Shown: positions 1-7,891 of the stretch, one piece after another
Layout: every line of letters begins with the position of its first letter
Numbering within the stretch: position 1 is the stretch's first letter
Assembly (NCBI RefSeq): GCF_024297185.1
Contig: NZ_JANCTD010000003.1
Coordinates: 1 to 64,000 of the forward strand
Source of the DNA: Lewinella sp. JB7
GTDB lineage: Bacteria > Bacteroidota > Bacteroidia > Chitinophagales > Saprospiraceae
DNA length: 64,000 nucleotides
Direction: 5' to 3'
The notes under the pieces: model-generated
The model's input: the letters and a program-made list of their open reading frames with translations, nothing else
Told to the model about the DNA's origin: nothing
Databases searched by the model: none
Translations under genes and position numbers: made by a program

Positions 1-62
1 TCCCGGCAGCGCACCAGGGCGGCCAGTTCTTCCGGAGTGCAAAATACCTGGAGGCGTGGCAT
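1..62 (-). CDS. 5' end of an unknown protein, cut by the window edge
   Basis: An ATG at 62 reads leftwards without a stop to the window edge and gives about 20 residues beginning MPRLQVFCTPEELAALV. The reading frame is open and the composition looks like its neighbours, but the piece is too short to assign. It is 85 bases beyond the end of the ubiA-like gene on the same strand, so it could be co-transcribed with it. It might also be a chance open frame. Confidence 0.4.
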   Translation of the reverse strand, partial: MPRLQVFCTPEELAALVRCR

Positions 63-124
63 AGGCCAATCGAGTTAGATCATCCTACTAAACACGGCAG
101 CCCCTTATTATGTGCAATTCAATA

Positions 125-153
125 AGCCGGCGCTACACTAGCCGGTGCTACAC
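125..153. repeat. Tandem 15-base duplication over the ubiA-like stop codon
   Basis: Two copies of AGCCGGYGCTACAC (125-138 and 140-153) differ at one base and lie 15 bases apart. The second copy contains the end of the prenyltransferase gene, and the first lies just beyond its stop. Because the period is five codons, the first copy holds a second in-frame TAG. This is probably replication slippage with no known role. Confidence 0.6.
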
Positions 154-1026
154 GTAAATATCCACAATCGACGCCGTGCCGAATACCAAACTCGCCACGC
201 CATTTGTCGTGAAGAATGCTAGGTCCACGCGGCTGAGATCCCCCGGTCGCACGATCGTGTGCTGGTAGGCCAGCAGGGATAAAAAAACGAGACCGCCCAC
301 GAACGTCAGTACCCCAAACTCCGGATACAGCCGATGTTGCAGCACCAGGGCGTAGAGCAGTACGATGGAACAAGCGAAGTGAATAACCCGACCGAGCTGC
401 AGGGCGCGTACCGTACCCAACCGGACCGGAATGGAGAACAGCGCTTCTTCGCGGTCGAAAGATTCATCCTGCAACGCGTAAATAATATCGAATCCCGCGA
501 CCCACAGCAGAACGACCGTTCCGTACAACACGGGAAGCAGGGCCCACTCCGCCGTAACGGCCAGGTAAGCACCGATGGGGGCAAGCGCCAGCCCAAGTCC
601 CAGTACGAAGTGGCACAGGTACGTAAATCGCTTCGTGTAGCTGTATCCCAGAATGATCAGCAGTGCGAGGGGCGATAACAGTAACACGACTGAATTCAGC
701 AGACCGGCGGTCCCAATAAACAGTACGGAGTTGAGCACCACGAAAGTCAGGGCGGCACGCGAAGAGATCGTGCCGGCGGGAATCTCCCGTACGGCCGTCC
801 GGGGATTCCGGCCGTCGATGCGTCGGTCGAGCCAGCGATTGAAGGCCATCGCCGCGGACCGGGCAAAAATCATACACAGCAGTACCAGTAGCAACTTGTA
901 CCAGCTGAAGTCCCCCCGGTCCAGGGTCGCCAGAAAAAAGCCGAGTAGGGCGAAGGGCAGCGCAAATACCGTATGGGAGAACTTGACGAGGGAAAGAAAA
1001 TTACTGGCCCGACGGAGGGTGGACAT
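148..1026 (-). CDS. UbiA-family polyprenyltransferase (menaquinone-type)
   Basis: An integral inner-membrane prenyltransferase of about 292 residues that would attach a polyprenyl chain to an aromatic acid during quinone synthesis. The first aspartate motif NxxxDxxxD is at residues 63-71 (N63, D67, D71), and the second is at about 180-191 (D180, D187, D191 in a YALQDESFD context). Seven to nine hydrophobic segments are visible. The ATG at 1026 gives a normal N-terminus; the frame stays open upstream to 1209, but that extension is not hydrophobic and not family-like. Bacteroidota make menaquinone, so MqnP or MenA-like use is more likely than ubiquinone. The substrate cannot be read from the sequence. 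The gene is divergent from the LVIVD lipoprotein gene. Confidence 0.88.
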   Translation of the reverse strand: MSTLRRASNFLSLVKFSHTVFALPFALLGFFLATLDRGDFSWYKLLLVLLCMIFARSAAMAFNRWLDRRIDGRNPRTAVREIPAGTISSRAALTFVVLNSVLFIGTAGLLNSVVLLLSPLALLIILGYSYTKRFTYLCHFVLGLGLALAPIGAYLAVTAEWALLPVLYGTVVLLWVAGFDIIYALQDESFDREEALFSIPVRLGTVRALQLGRVIHFACSIVLLYALVLQHRLYPEFGVLTFVGGLVFLSLLAYQHTIVRPGDLSRVDLAFFTTNGVASLVFGTASIVDIYV

Positions 1027-1135
1027 AGGCTGCGCTGAAATGTTCTTAGGCAGTAAAAGCCTCCTGGGTAAAAATGTTGCCCGCCCGCCAACGACCTTAC
1101 CCCAGACGTGCGTCTGACCCGACAAATACCGACCA

Positions 1136-2446
1136 ATGAAACTACATCTCCCCGTAATCATGCTGGCCCTGACGCTCACCGGATGCCTCACCGACGATTG
1201 CCAGGACACTATTTCGTTCCAGTCCTATACTCCGGTGATCCTTACGGCGGCGGAATGGCGCTCCGACGAATTTCCCTCCGGCTCCACCGGGGAGGTGTGC
1301 GACCCGAGCGGGTTTTATGTGTACGGCACTCACCTCTTCGTCCAGGATCGCAATGAAGGACTACACATCATCGACAACTCGGACAACGACAATCCCCGTC
1401 CCGTCAACTTCATTCAAATTCCCGGAGGACAGGGCATTGCGGCCCGCAACTCCATCCTTTACGTGAACCAGTACGTCGACCTGCTGGCGTTCGACATCAG
1501 CGACCCGGCAAATCCCCAGTTCCTGAGCCGTACCGAAGACGTTTTTGAGGTGCACGGCACTTTTTCCAACGCCGGCCTCATCAATGGCGACATCGTGATC
1601 GGGTATACGGAAGGTACGGAAACGGTTGAAGTAGATTGTAACTCGCCCTACTACCACCACGGATGGTGGATGGTTGATGACATGGTCTTCGCCGTGAACC
1701 GGGGGCAGCTAAACAACTTCTCCGCCGCTAACGGTGACTTTGCGGCCATGCAGGCCGGCGGCCAGCCGGAGATCGTCGGCATCGGCGGTAGCCTTGCCCG
1801 CTTCACCATCAGTAAGAGCACGCTCTATGCCGTCGATGACCACAGCCTGCGGACCTTTTCTCTGGAACGGGCCGACCAACCCGCTTTCGTAGGCACCAGC
1901 GAACTGGGCTGGGGCATCGAAACCATCTTTCCGTACGGAGACGAACTCTACATCGGGGCCAACAACGGCATGCACATTTACGGCATCGACAACCCCCTCG
2001 AGCCGGAGTACCTGTCTACCTTCCAGCACGTGCGCAGTTGCGATCCGGTGGTCGTTCAGGACGACGTGGCCTACGTAACGATGTGGGGCGGCAGCAACTG
2101 CGGCGATCAGGGCGATCAGCTGATGGTCGTTGACGTCGCGGATCCCCGCTCCCCCCAGTTGCTGCAGCAGATCCCCATGACGAACAGTCACGGGCTGGGC
2201 ATCGACGGCGACCGTTTGTTCCTTTGCTCGGCGACGGACGGCATTCGGGTGTTCTCCGTGCAGCCCGATGGGCAGATCGAAACCGAAGTACACCACGCTA
2301 CCGGTTTCGACGCCAAGGACGTGATCGTCCTTCCACAGCGCAACGAACTGATCGTTTTCGGATGGGGAACGAACGGCATCAAGCAGTACGACTACACCGA
2401 CGACGGATCGCTCACGGCCGTCAGTGACATCGCCGTTTGCGACTAA
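1136..2446 (+). CDS. LVIVD-repeat beta-propeller lipoprotein
   Basis: A predicted lipoprotein of 436 residues: an N-terminal hydrophobic signal ends in the lipobox LTGC, with the acylated cysteine at 17. The mature part consists of repeated units of about 40-50 residues with the pattern 'LxVxDxSDPxxPQxL', for example LLAFDISDPANPQFL and LMVVDVADPRSPQLL, typical of LVIVD proteins expected to fold as a propeller. No catalytic motif is visible, so a binding or scaffold role at the cell envelope is inferred. It is first in a tight plus-strand run with the barrel protein at 2467, the sigma factor and the membrane-anchored protein, which suggests shared expression. Confidence 0.85.
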   Translation: MKLHLPVIMLALTLTGCLTDDCQDTISFQSYTPVILTAAEWRSDEFPSGSTGEVCDPSGFYVYGTHLFVQDRNEGLHIIDNSDNDNPRPVNFIQIPGGQGIAARNSILYVNQYVDLLAFDISDPANPQFLSRTEDVFEVHGTFSNAGLINGDIVIGYTEGTETVEVDCNSPYYHHGWWMVDDMVFAVNRGQLNNFSAANGDFAAMQAGGQPEIVGIGGSLARFTISKSTLYAVDDHSLRTFSLERADQPAFVGTSELGWGIETIFPYGDELYIGANNGMHIYGIDNPLEPEYLSTFQHVRSCDPVVVQDDVAYVTMWGGSNCGDQGDQLMVVDVADPRSPQLLQQIPMTNSHGLGIDGDRLFLCSATDGIRVFSVQPDGQIETEVHHATGFDAKDVIVLPQRNELIVFGWGTNGIKQYDYTDDGSLTAVSDIAVCD

Positions 2447-2466
2447 TTACCCCAATCCTCGAGCGC

Positions 2467-3213
2467 ATGAAAATCGTCTTCCACCTCCTCCTCGTTCTCC
2501 TGCACTGTTCGCTATTTGGACAAAGCACCGCTGTGCCGACGGACATCATCCACCTGCGCAAAGGGAAAAGCGTCCGGGGCACGGTCATCGATTACGATTT
2601 TGGAGAGCGGATCACCGTGCTGACCCCGGCCGGCGATTCTACCGATGTACTCTGGCAGGACGTGAAGCGCGTGCACTTCGGATTTCGGGAGTCTACCTAC
2701 AAGCATCAGGTAACAACGTCGGTGGGATTTGCGCGGGCCGACCCGGCCGTTAACTTCGGTTGGGGAACCATTGAAACCCCACCGGAGCTGGCCCTGGGAC
2801 TTGATTACCACCTGACGCGTAGCCGTAATGCCCTGACGGTGGGCGTGGGCCCGGGCGTTGCGCTGCTGCCCGTCGGGTGGCGGAGGGAGAAAGTCGTACA
2901 GTTGACCGGTCTGGTGGAATACGGCCTGGGCAAAGCCCGGTTTCGGCCGGTGGCTACCCTGGTGGCCGGGGCCAACCTACCGATCGGTAGTGAGTCCCTA
3001 CGGTTAACGGGGCGTTCCGTAGGTATGGTCGTTCATCCTTCCTTGGGATTGCGGCTACACCCCCGGGCCGGAGGATGGGGGACGGTACTGGTCGATCTCG
3101 GGTATCGCTTTACCGACCTCACCTACCGTACGGCGAGTTTTGACGGATTCAATACCACGCAACGGAACATAACTTACCGCAGACTTACCGTCACCACAGG
3201 CATCAGATTTTAA
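2467..3213 (+). CDS. Outer-membrane beta-barrel-like protein
   Basis: A Sec signal peptide (MKIVFHLLLVLLHCSLFGQS) precedes a short domain of about 50 residues (HLRKGKSVRGTVIDYDFG...), which looks like a small beta domain. About 180 residues of alternating hydrophobic and aromatic strands follow, ending in ITYRRLTVTTGIRF; a terminal phenylalanine is typical of outer-membrane barrels. The ATG at 2467 is chosen because the signal peptide starts there; the upstream ATG at 2437 overlaps the preceding gene. It lies 20 bases after the LVIVD gene and 3 bases before the sigma factor. The family is not recognised, and the role is inferred only from topology and neighbours. Confidence 0.7.
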   Translation: MKIVFHLLLVLLHCSLFGQSTAVPTDIIHLRKGKSVRGTVIDYDFGERITVLTPAGDSTDVLWQDVKRVHFGFRESTYKHQVTTSVGFARADPAVNFGWGTIETPPELALGLDYHLTRSRNALTVGVGPGVALLPVGWRREKVVQLTGLVEYGLGKARFRPVATLVAGANLPIGSESLRLTGRSVGMVVHPSLGLRLHPRAGGWGTVLVDLGYRFTDLTYRTASFDGFNTTQRNITYRRLTVTTGIRF

Positions 3214-3216
3214 TCC

Positions 3217-3768
3217 TTGGACACAGCACACGACAGAACCCTGGTGAATGAGTGTCTGCGGGGCAACCGCCGCGCCCAGGAAACCTTTTACCGCCGGTAC
3301 GCGCCGGTGGCACTCGTGGTGTGCCGCCGGTACGCGCCGGGGCGGGAGGAGGCCATGGCACTACTCAACGGAGGCATGATGAAGGTCTTCGAAAAGCTCG
3401 ATCAGTTCCGCTGGGAGGGCAGTCTGGAGGGTTGGGTAAAACGCGTGGTATTTCACGCCACCATCGATCAGTTTCGTAAACAGCGTAAGCGCCCTACCCT
3501 GGAGATCGCTGACTGGGACCAACCTACCGAGGACAGCGTGACCCACCGGCTCTACGCGGACGACCTCTGCCGCCTGATCGATCTGCTGCCGGAAACCAGC
3601 AAGGAGGTCTTTTGGCTATTCGCCGTGGAAGGCTATAGCCACGCCGAGATCGCCGGGAAGCTTCACTTCAGTGAGGGCAACAGCCGGTGGCACCTCAACA
3701 AAGCCCGGCAACTGCTGCGCGAAAAACTCAATCAAGCATCCCATAATCAGAACCGTTATGCCGGATAG
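3217..3768 (+). CDS. ECF-type RNA polymerase sigma-70 factor
   Basis: A 183-residue extracytoplasmic-function sigma factor. Region 2 spans about residues 12-90 (RRAQETFYRRYAP, MMKVFEKLDQFRWEG, HATIDQFRKQRK). Region 4 spans about 115-175, with the helix-turn-helix stretch VEGYSHAEIAGKLHFSEGN. The start is a TTG at 3217, three bases after the preceding stop; no in-frame ATG precedes region 2. The end overlaps the next gene by 11 bases, implying translational coupling to a membrane protein placed where an anti-sigma factor normally sits. It probably controls envelope genes, perhaps its own operon. Confidence 0.9.
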   Translation: MDTAHDRTLVNECLRGNRRAQETFYRRYAPVALVVCRRYAPGREEAMALLNGGMMKVFEKLDQFRWEGSLEGWVKRVVFHATIDQFRKQRKRPTLEIADWDQPTEDSVTHRLYADDLCRLIDLLPETSKEVFWLFAVEGYSHAEIAGKLHFSEGNSRWHLNKARQLLREKLNQASHNQNRYAG

Positions 3769-4978
3769 TAAAGAACACAACTGGGTACCGGACGAAGGCT
3801 TCTGGAACGAGGCCTGGACGGATATGGAGGACCGCCTGGTACGCCGCAAGCGCCGTCGCGCACTTCTGGTCTGGTTGGGGATCTTGCTGCCCGTCCTGGT
3901 GGCGGGTACGCTGGTCCTGCGAAACGCGCCCGCCACGTTTACCCCCGAGGTCGAGCCCACCCCCGCTGCCGCAGCCTCCGCTGCGCCCGTCGTAGCGGAA
4001 AAGGAAGAGCCAACCTTTGTTCCGACGGGCAAGCAAGCTCAGGTGACTGCCGCCGGGTCCCTGCCCGAACCGTCTGCTGAAAGACCTTCCCCCGCCGGAG
4101 TGATCATTACGGGTGAGCCGACTGCTCCCGCGCTCGCCGCCCCCCTACCCTACGAAGCCGGCCAGGATATTTCAACCAACCTACCCCCCTCCGCCGTAGC
4201 AAGCATCGCCACTCTGGGGCCTTTTTTCCTACCCGTGGGAACCACCCTACCTGACCTCCGGGTGGAGTTGCCAACGGTAAAGGCAGACTGCCCGGCCCCG
4301 CCCGCGCTTCAATTAAGTGCAGGGACAAACGTGTACGCCGGGAGTTGGAGGCCGGGGGGCTACGGCAGCCTCGCTTACCGCTGGGGTAAGGGCAAGTGGA
4401 GCTTTCCCCTGGAAGCGCGGTACGTCTATTCCCGTCGGGAGTTCCAGTTGAATGCGGAATCCTACGGGGAGGCTCTCGCCGACTTCGCCGCGGGTGGAAC
4501 GCCGCAGCTTTCCACCGGTGGATTCGCGAGTTCGCTACGCAGTGCCATTGCCGACAGTGGATTCGAGTCTGTCCGTACCCACGAGATCGAACTACGCGCA
4601 GGTGTCGGCCGGAAACTGGGATCGTGCGGGCGATTCTACCTCAGCGGTGGCCTCGGGTTGAGCTACCTCCTGAGCGGGCAGGGCCCGGCCCTGTACACGA
4701 CTTCCGGAGGGAATACGACCTTTGACGTACGGGAAGAACGTCTGAACGCGGGGGGCACGAGCGGGAGCGCCAATTTTTCCCCCACCGCCGGCAATTTTCC
4801 GCTCGACACCGAGGTTAACCGCTTCACCCCCTCGGTTTGGTTACGGGCGGATTGGTGGGTCGCTAAGCGCTGGGGAGTGAGCGTCGGAGCAACGCGGCAA
4901 CTCGGTCCGCTATACCGGAGCAGCTTCCTGGACGCGGGGCAAACGAGATTGGCATTCGGGCTTAGTCACCGGCTCTAA
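3758..4978 (+). CDS. Inner-membrane-anchored protein with C-terminal barrel-like domain, possible anti-sigma factor
   Basis: A protein of 406 residues. A short charged N-terminus (1-34, acidic then an RRKRRR stop-transfer patch) is followed by one membrane helix at about 35-54, a Pro/Ala-rich linker (about 55-200), and a C-terminal region (about 205-406) of beta-strand pattern ending in LAFGLSHRL, like an outer-membrane barrel. The ATG at 3758 overlaps the sigma gene by 11 bases. Position and topology resemble anti-sigma factors of Bacteroidota, but no zinc-binding anti-sigma domain is visible. A single chain with a cytoplasmic tail, a helix, a flexible linker and a barrel-like domain is unusual. 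Its function is inferred, and it could simply be a structural envelope protein. Confidence 0.65.
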   Translation: MPDSKEHNWVPDEGFWNEAWTDMEDRLVRRKRRRALLVWLGILLPVLVAGTLVLRNAPATFTPEVEPTPAAAASAAPVVAEKEEPTFVPTGKQAQVTAAGSLPEPSAERPSPAGVIITGEPTAPALAAPLPYEAGQDISTNLPPSAVASIATLGPFFLPVGTTLPDLRVELPTVKADCPAPPALQLSAGTNVYAGSWRPGGYGSLAYRWGKGKWSFPLEARYVYSRREFQLNAESYGEALADFAAGGTPQLSTGGFASSLRSAIADSGFESVRTHEIELRAGVGRKLGSCGRFYLSGGLGLSYLLSGQGPALYTTSGGNTTFDVREERLNAGGTSGSANFSPTAGNFPLDTEVNRFTPSVWLRADWWVAKRWGVSVGATRQLGPLYRSSFLDAGQTRLAFGLSHRL

Positions 4979-4984
4979 TTTGCC

Positions 4985-4992
4985 TATCTTTG
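4985..4992 (+). promoter_or_regulatory. -7 promoter box TATCTTTG
   Basis: TATCTTTG is an exact match to the Bacteroidota -7 consensus TAnnTTTG and ends 21 bases before the ATG at 5014. No convincing -33 TTTG lies at the usual spacing. It would start the 5.0-7.9 kb operon. Confidence 0.6.
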
Positions 4993-5013
4993 CGCGCCAA
5001 TTGCGCGTTCATC

Positions 5014-5415
5014 ATGAAAAAAGACATCTCACCGCCCGAAGTAACCGACGTGGCCGTCGCCGTGATCCCGCGGCAGGATGCCGGCGAAGAACTCTGGGAT
5101 ACTTACCTGATCAATTTGCGGGACGAGCCGCTGGAGAACATCCTCATTACGAGCCAGGGTTACGGCAGCGTCGAAGGCGTCGACAAGACCACCACCGTGC
5201 TGCGTCACTTCCACCAGCAGTTGCCCGCCGGAGATTCGATCAAGATCGAACCAATCCAGCCCTCGCTTTTCGGCATCACCAACGAATACTGGGTCAGCTT
5301 TAACAGCAACGGCCAGATGCTCGATAAACGCTACGTGTTCAAGGCCAATACCATTCGTCGGGAGGCGCTATCGGAGGTGCCCGTCGTCGCGCGTCCCGGA
5401 ATCGTACTCCAGTGA
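5014..5415 (+). CDS. Conserved-looking hypothetical protein, function unknown
   Basis: A soluble 133-residue protein with no signal peptide or membrane helix. Its mixed alpha/beta composition with short strands (ENILITSQGYG, DSIKIEPIQPSLFGITNEYWVSF) looks like a compact cytoplasmic domain. I do not recognise the family. The ATG at 5014 (MKKDISPPEV) sits just after a -7 box; the upstream in-frame ATG at 4990 would overlap the box and is rejected. The stop overlaps the GTG start of the thioesterase gene in a GTGA junction, so the two are probably translated together. Confidence 0.7.
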   Translation: MKKDISPPEVTDVAVAVIPRQDAGEELWDTYLINLRDEPLENILITSQGYGSVEGVDKTTTVLRHFHQQLPAGDSIKIEPIQPSLFGITNEYWVSFNSNGQMLDKRYVFKANTIRREALSEVPVVARPGIVLQ

Positions 5416-5942
5416 GCCGGCCCGCTCCCAAACGAGTGGCTGACAGTTCGACTACCATGTCGGAACTGGTCATGCCCAACGACACCAATCCCCAGGGCAA
5501 CCTCATGGGCGGCAATATGCTGCGGTGGATGGACATTTGCTGTGCCATCTGTGCCGGTAAGCACTGTGCCCGCCCCGTGGTCACCGCCAGCGTCGACAAC
5601 GTGGCCTTCAAGAGCGCCATCAAGAACGGAGAGGTCATCACCCTGGAAGCCAACGTAACGCGCGCCTTCAACACCAGCATCGAGGTCTACGTGGAGGTCT
5701 TCGCCGCCACCATGCAGGGCACCCATCCGCGCCGCACCCACCACGCTTTCTTTACGTTCGTGGCGCTGGACCGCGACAACGGTTCGCCGGTCCCGGTTCC
5801 CGAACTCATCCCGCTTACCGAAGTGGAACACCAACGCTACGCGGCCGCCCTCAACCGTCGGGAACTCCGGCTGGTCCTTGCCGGGCGACTCAAGCCCGAC
5901 GAGGCCGGTCAGTTGCAGGAACTTTTCCGGCGTCCGGCCTGA
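5412..5942 (+). CDS. Acyl-CoA thioesterase (hotdog fold)
   Basis: A 176-residue single-hotdog acyl-CoA hydrolase that releases free acid and CoA from acyl-CoA in the cytoplasm. The family signature is PNDTNPQGNLMGGNMLRWMD (about residues 22-41), with the catalytic Asn/Asp region and the glycine turn, followed by ASVDNVAFKSAIKNGEVI, typical of the YciA/BACH group. The start is a GTG at 5412 that overlaps the preceding stop. A C-terminal tail of about 30 residues after the fold is not recognised. Substrate chain length cannot be told from sequence. Confidence 0.88.
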   Translation: MSRPAPKRVADSSTTMSELVMPNDTNPQGNLMGGNMLRWMDICCAICAGKHCARPVVTASVDNVAFKSAIKNGEVITLEANVTRAFNTSIEVYVEVFAATMQGTHPRRTHHAFFTFVALDRDNGSPVPVPELIPLTEVEHQRYAAALNRRELRLVLAGRLKPDEAGQLQELFRRPA

Positions 5943-5974
5943 TTTTTAATCGTTTCACCCTACACCACCCCGTT

Positions 5975-6748
5975 TTGAATATCGTGACCTACAACGTCAA
6001 CGGCATCCGCGCCGCTCTCCGCAAGGGGATCGCCGAGTGGGCCGCCGCGACCGACATCGACGTCCTCTGCCTGCAGGAAACCAAGGCCCACCCGGAACAG
6101 GTCGATCTCGCCGAACTCCGGGCCGTAGGATTCGAACACGCCGCCTGGCACAGCGCCACCAGTAAGAAAGGATACAGCGGCGTCCTGACTCTCAGCAAGC
6201 AGGCTCCCGATCTCGTCGTACCGGGTTGTCAGCTGGAAGTCTACGATTGCGAGGGGCGGGTGATCCGGACGGATTTTGGCGACCTAACCATCTTGAATTG
6301 TTACTTCCCCAACGGCGGACAAGGCGATCACCGTCAGGATTATAAGTACCGTTTCCTCGACGACTTTCTGGCGTTCGTGTTGGAGTTGCAGAAAACCCGT
6401 CCGAACCTCATCGTGGTCGGTGACTACAACATCGCCCACCAGGAGATCGACCTGCACGCCCCGAAGCGGAACGAAAACACCACCGGGTTCCTGCCGGACG
6501 AGCGCAAGTGGATGACTCGCTGGTTCCGGGAGACGGGTCTCGTGGATGCTTTCCGCCACCTTCACCCGGAAACGGTGGCCTACAGTTGGTGGAGTTACCG
6601 CGCCAACGCCCGCAATAATAACAAGGGGTGGCGCATCGATTACCACAGCCTCAACCCCGCCCTGGCCGAACGGATCGTCGCGGTGGAGCACCTGCCCGAT
6701 GCCCTGCACTCCGATCATTGTCCGATCTTGCTGCAATTAACTTCCTAG
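5975..6748 (+). CDS. xth: Exodeoxyribonuclease III (AP endonuclease)
   Basis: A 257-residue member of the exonuclease III/EEP family, which cleaves DNA at abasic sites during base-excision repair. Visible motifs are the N-terminal IVTYNVNGIRAAL, the metal-binding glutamate in LQETKAHPEQ (E35), the central GDYNIAHQEIDL and the C-terminal HSDHCPI. The TTG at 5975 is taken as start because the protein aligns exactly with the family N-terminus (MNIVTYNVNG) and no in-frame ATG precedes it. It lies 32 bases after the thioesterase stop and 4 bases before the desulfurase start. Confidence 0.93.
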   Translation: MNIVTYNVNGIRAALRKGIAEWAAATDIDVLCLQETKAHPEQVDLAELRAVGFEHAAWHSATSKKGYSGVLTLSKQAPDLVVPGCQLEVYDCEGRVIRTDFGDLTILNCYFPNGGQGDHRQDYKYRFLDDFLAFVLELQKTRPNLIVVGDYNIAHQEIDLHAPKRNENTTGFLPDERKWMTRWFRETGLVDAFRHLHPETVAYSWWSYRANARNNNKGWRIDYHSLNPALAERIVAVEHLPDALHSDHCPILLQLTS

Positions 6749-6752
6749 CCCC

Positions 6753-7877
6753 TTGAACAGAATCTTCCTCGACAACGCCGCCACCACCCCCCTCGATCCC
6801 GACGTACTCGCCGCCATGACGGAAGTGATGGCCGGCACCTTCGGCAACCCCTCCAGCATTCACGCGGAAGGAAGAAAGGCCCGCAGCCTCATCGAGGCCG
6901 CCCGTAAGACCGTCGCGAACTGCCTCAACTGCAGCATCGGCGAGATCTTCTTTACGTCCGGGGGTACGGAGGCCAACAACATGGCCCTCAAGAACGCCGT
7001 GCGCGATCTGGGGGTGACGCGCATCATTTCCTCCCCCCTCGAACACCACTGCGTGTTGCACAGCCTCCAGTCCATCGAGGCCACCGGCGCCGCACGTATG
7101 GAAATGGTACGCATCGACGAGAACGGGCACGTCGATACGGAGGACTTACGCAAAAAACTGGAGAACGGACGGGAGAAAACACTCGTCAGCCTCATGCACT
7201 CCAACAACGAGATCGGCAACCTGCTGCCCCTGGAAGAAGTAGCCAAAATTTGCGGGGACGCGGGAGCCATGTTTCACTGCGATACGGTGCAAACCATCGG
7301 TTACTACCCCATCGATCTGGACAAGACGCGGGTAAATTTCTTGTCCGGTTCCGCCCATAAATTCTACGGACCCAAGGGGGTAGGTTTCGTGTACGTCAAT
7401 AGTGAAAACATCGTAAAGCCCTATCTGGACGGCGGAGCGCAGGAGCGAAACATGCGGGGGGGGACGGAGAACATATACGGCATCGTCGGACTGGCCAGAG
7501 CCCTCGAGAAAGCCACGGCCGAGCGGGACGACCGCATGCAAAAAATGCAAGAACTGAAGCGGCATTTCGTAGCCAGCCTCCGGGCCGCATACCCCAATGT
7601 TCAGTTTAACGGAGATCTTGAAAACAGCCATCCTAAAGTGCTGTCGGTCAGCTTCCCGGAATCACCAAAGGGGGATTTGCTGCTGATGAACCTCGACCTA
7701 TCGGGTATTTCCGCAAGCGGCGGCTCCGCCTGCTCCAGCGGCATCGACGTCGGCAGCCACGTCGTGGGTCACTTACACCCGGATTCCAAACGGCATACCA
7801 TTCGGTTCTCCTTCAGTCACCACAATACGCGGGAAGAAGTGGATGCCGTAGTGAGCAAGCTGGGCGGAATGCTGTAG
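6753..7877 (+). CDS. Cysteine desulfurase (NifS/IscS class)
   Basis: A 374-residue PLP enzyme that removes sulfur from cysteine as a persulfide for Fe-S clusters and thio-cofactors. The PLP lysine is K203 in SGSAHKFYGPKGVG, and the cofactor-stacking histidine lies in the EHHC stretch near 98-100. The active cysteine is C327 in ASGGSACSSG, placing it in the group I (IscS/NifS-like) desulfurases. The TTG start at 6753 gives the standard N-terminus (NRIFLDNAATTPLDP). No iscU or other Fe-S assembly gene is adjacent. The broken photolyase at 14.3 kb would have needed an Fe-S cluster, but that link is only suggestive. Confidence 0.93.
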   Translation: MNRIFLDNAATTPLDPDVLAAMTEVMAGTFGNPSSIHAEGRKARSLIEAARKTVANCLNCSIGEIFFTSGGTEANNMALKNAVRDLGVTRIISSPLEHHCVLHSLQSIEATGAARMEMVRIDENGHVDTEDLRKKLENGREKTLVSLMHSNNEIGNLLPLEEVAKICGDAGAMFHCDTVQTIGYYPIDLDKTRVNFLSGSAHKFYGPKGVGFVYVNSENIVKPYLDGGAQERNMRGGTENIYGIVGLARALEKATAERDDRMQKMQELKRHFVASLRAAYPNVQFNGDLENSHPKVLSVSFPESPKGDLLLMNLDLSGISASGGSACSSGIDVGSHVVGHLHPDSKRHTIRFSFSHHNTREEVDAVVSKLGGML

Positions 7878-7891
7878 GGCCTGGTCGGTCA

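Noticed and set aside
1103-1116. CAGACG-TG-CGTCTG inverted repeat between the ubiA-like and LVIVD genes
   Set aside because: Six-bp arms with a two-base gap are common by chance in GC-rich DNA, and no promoter box lies near it.
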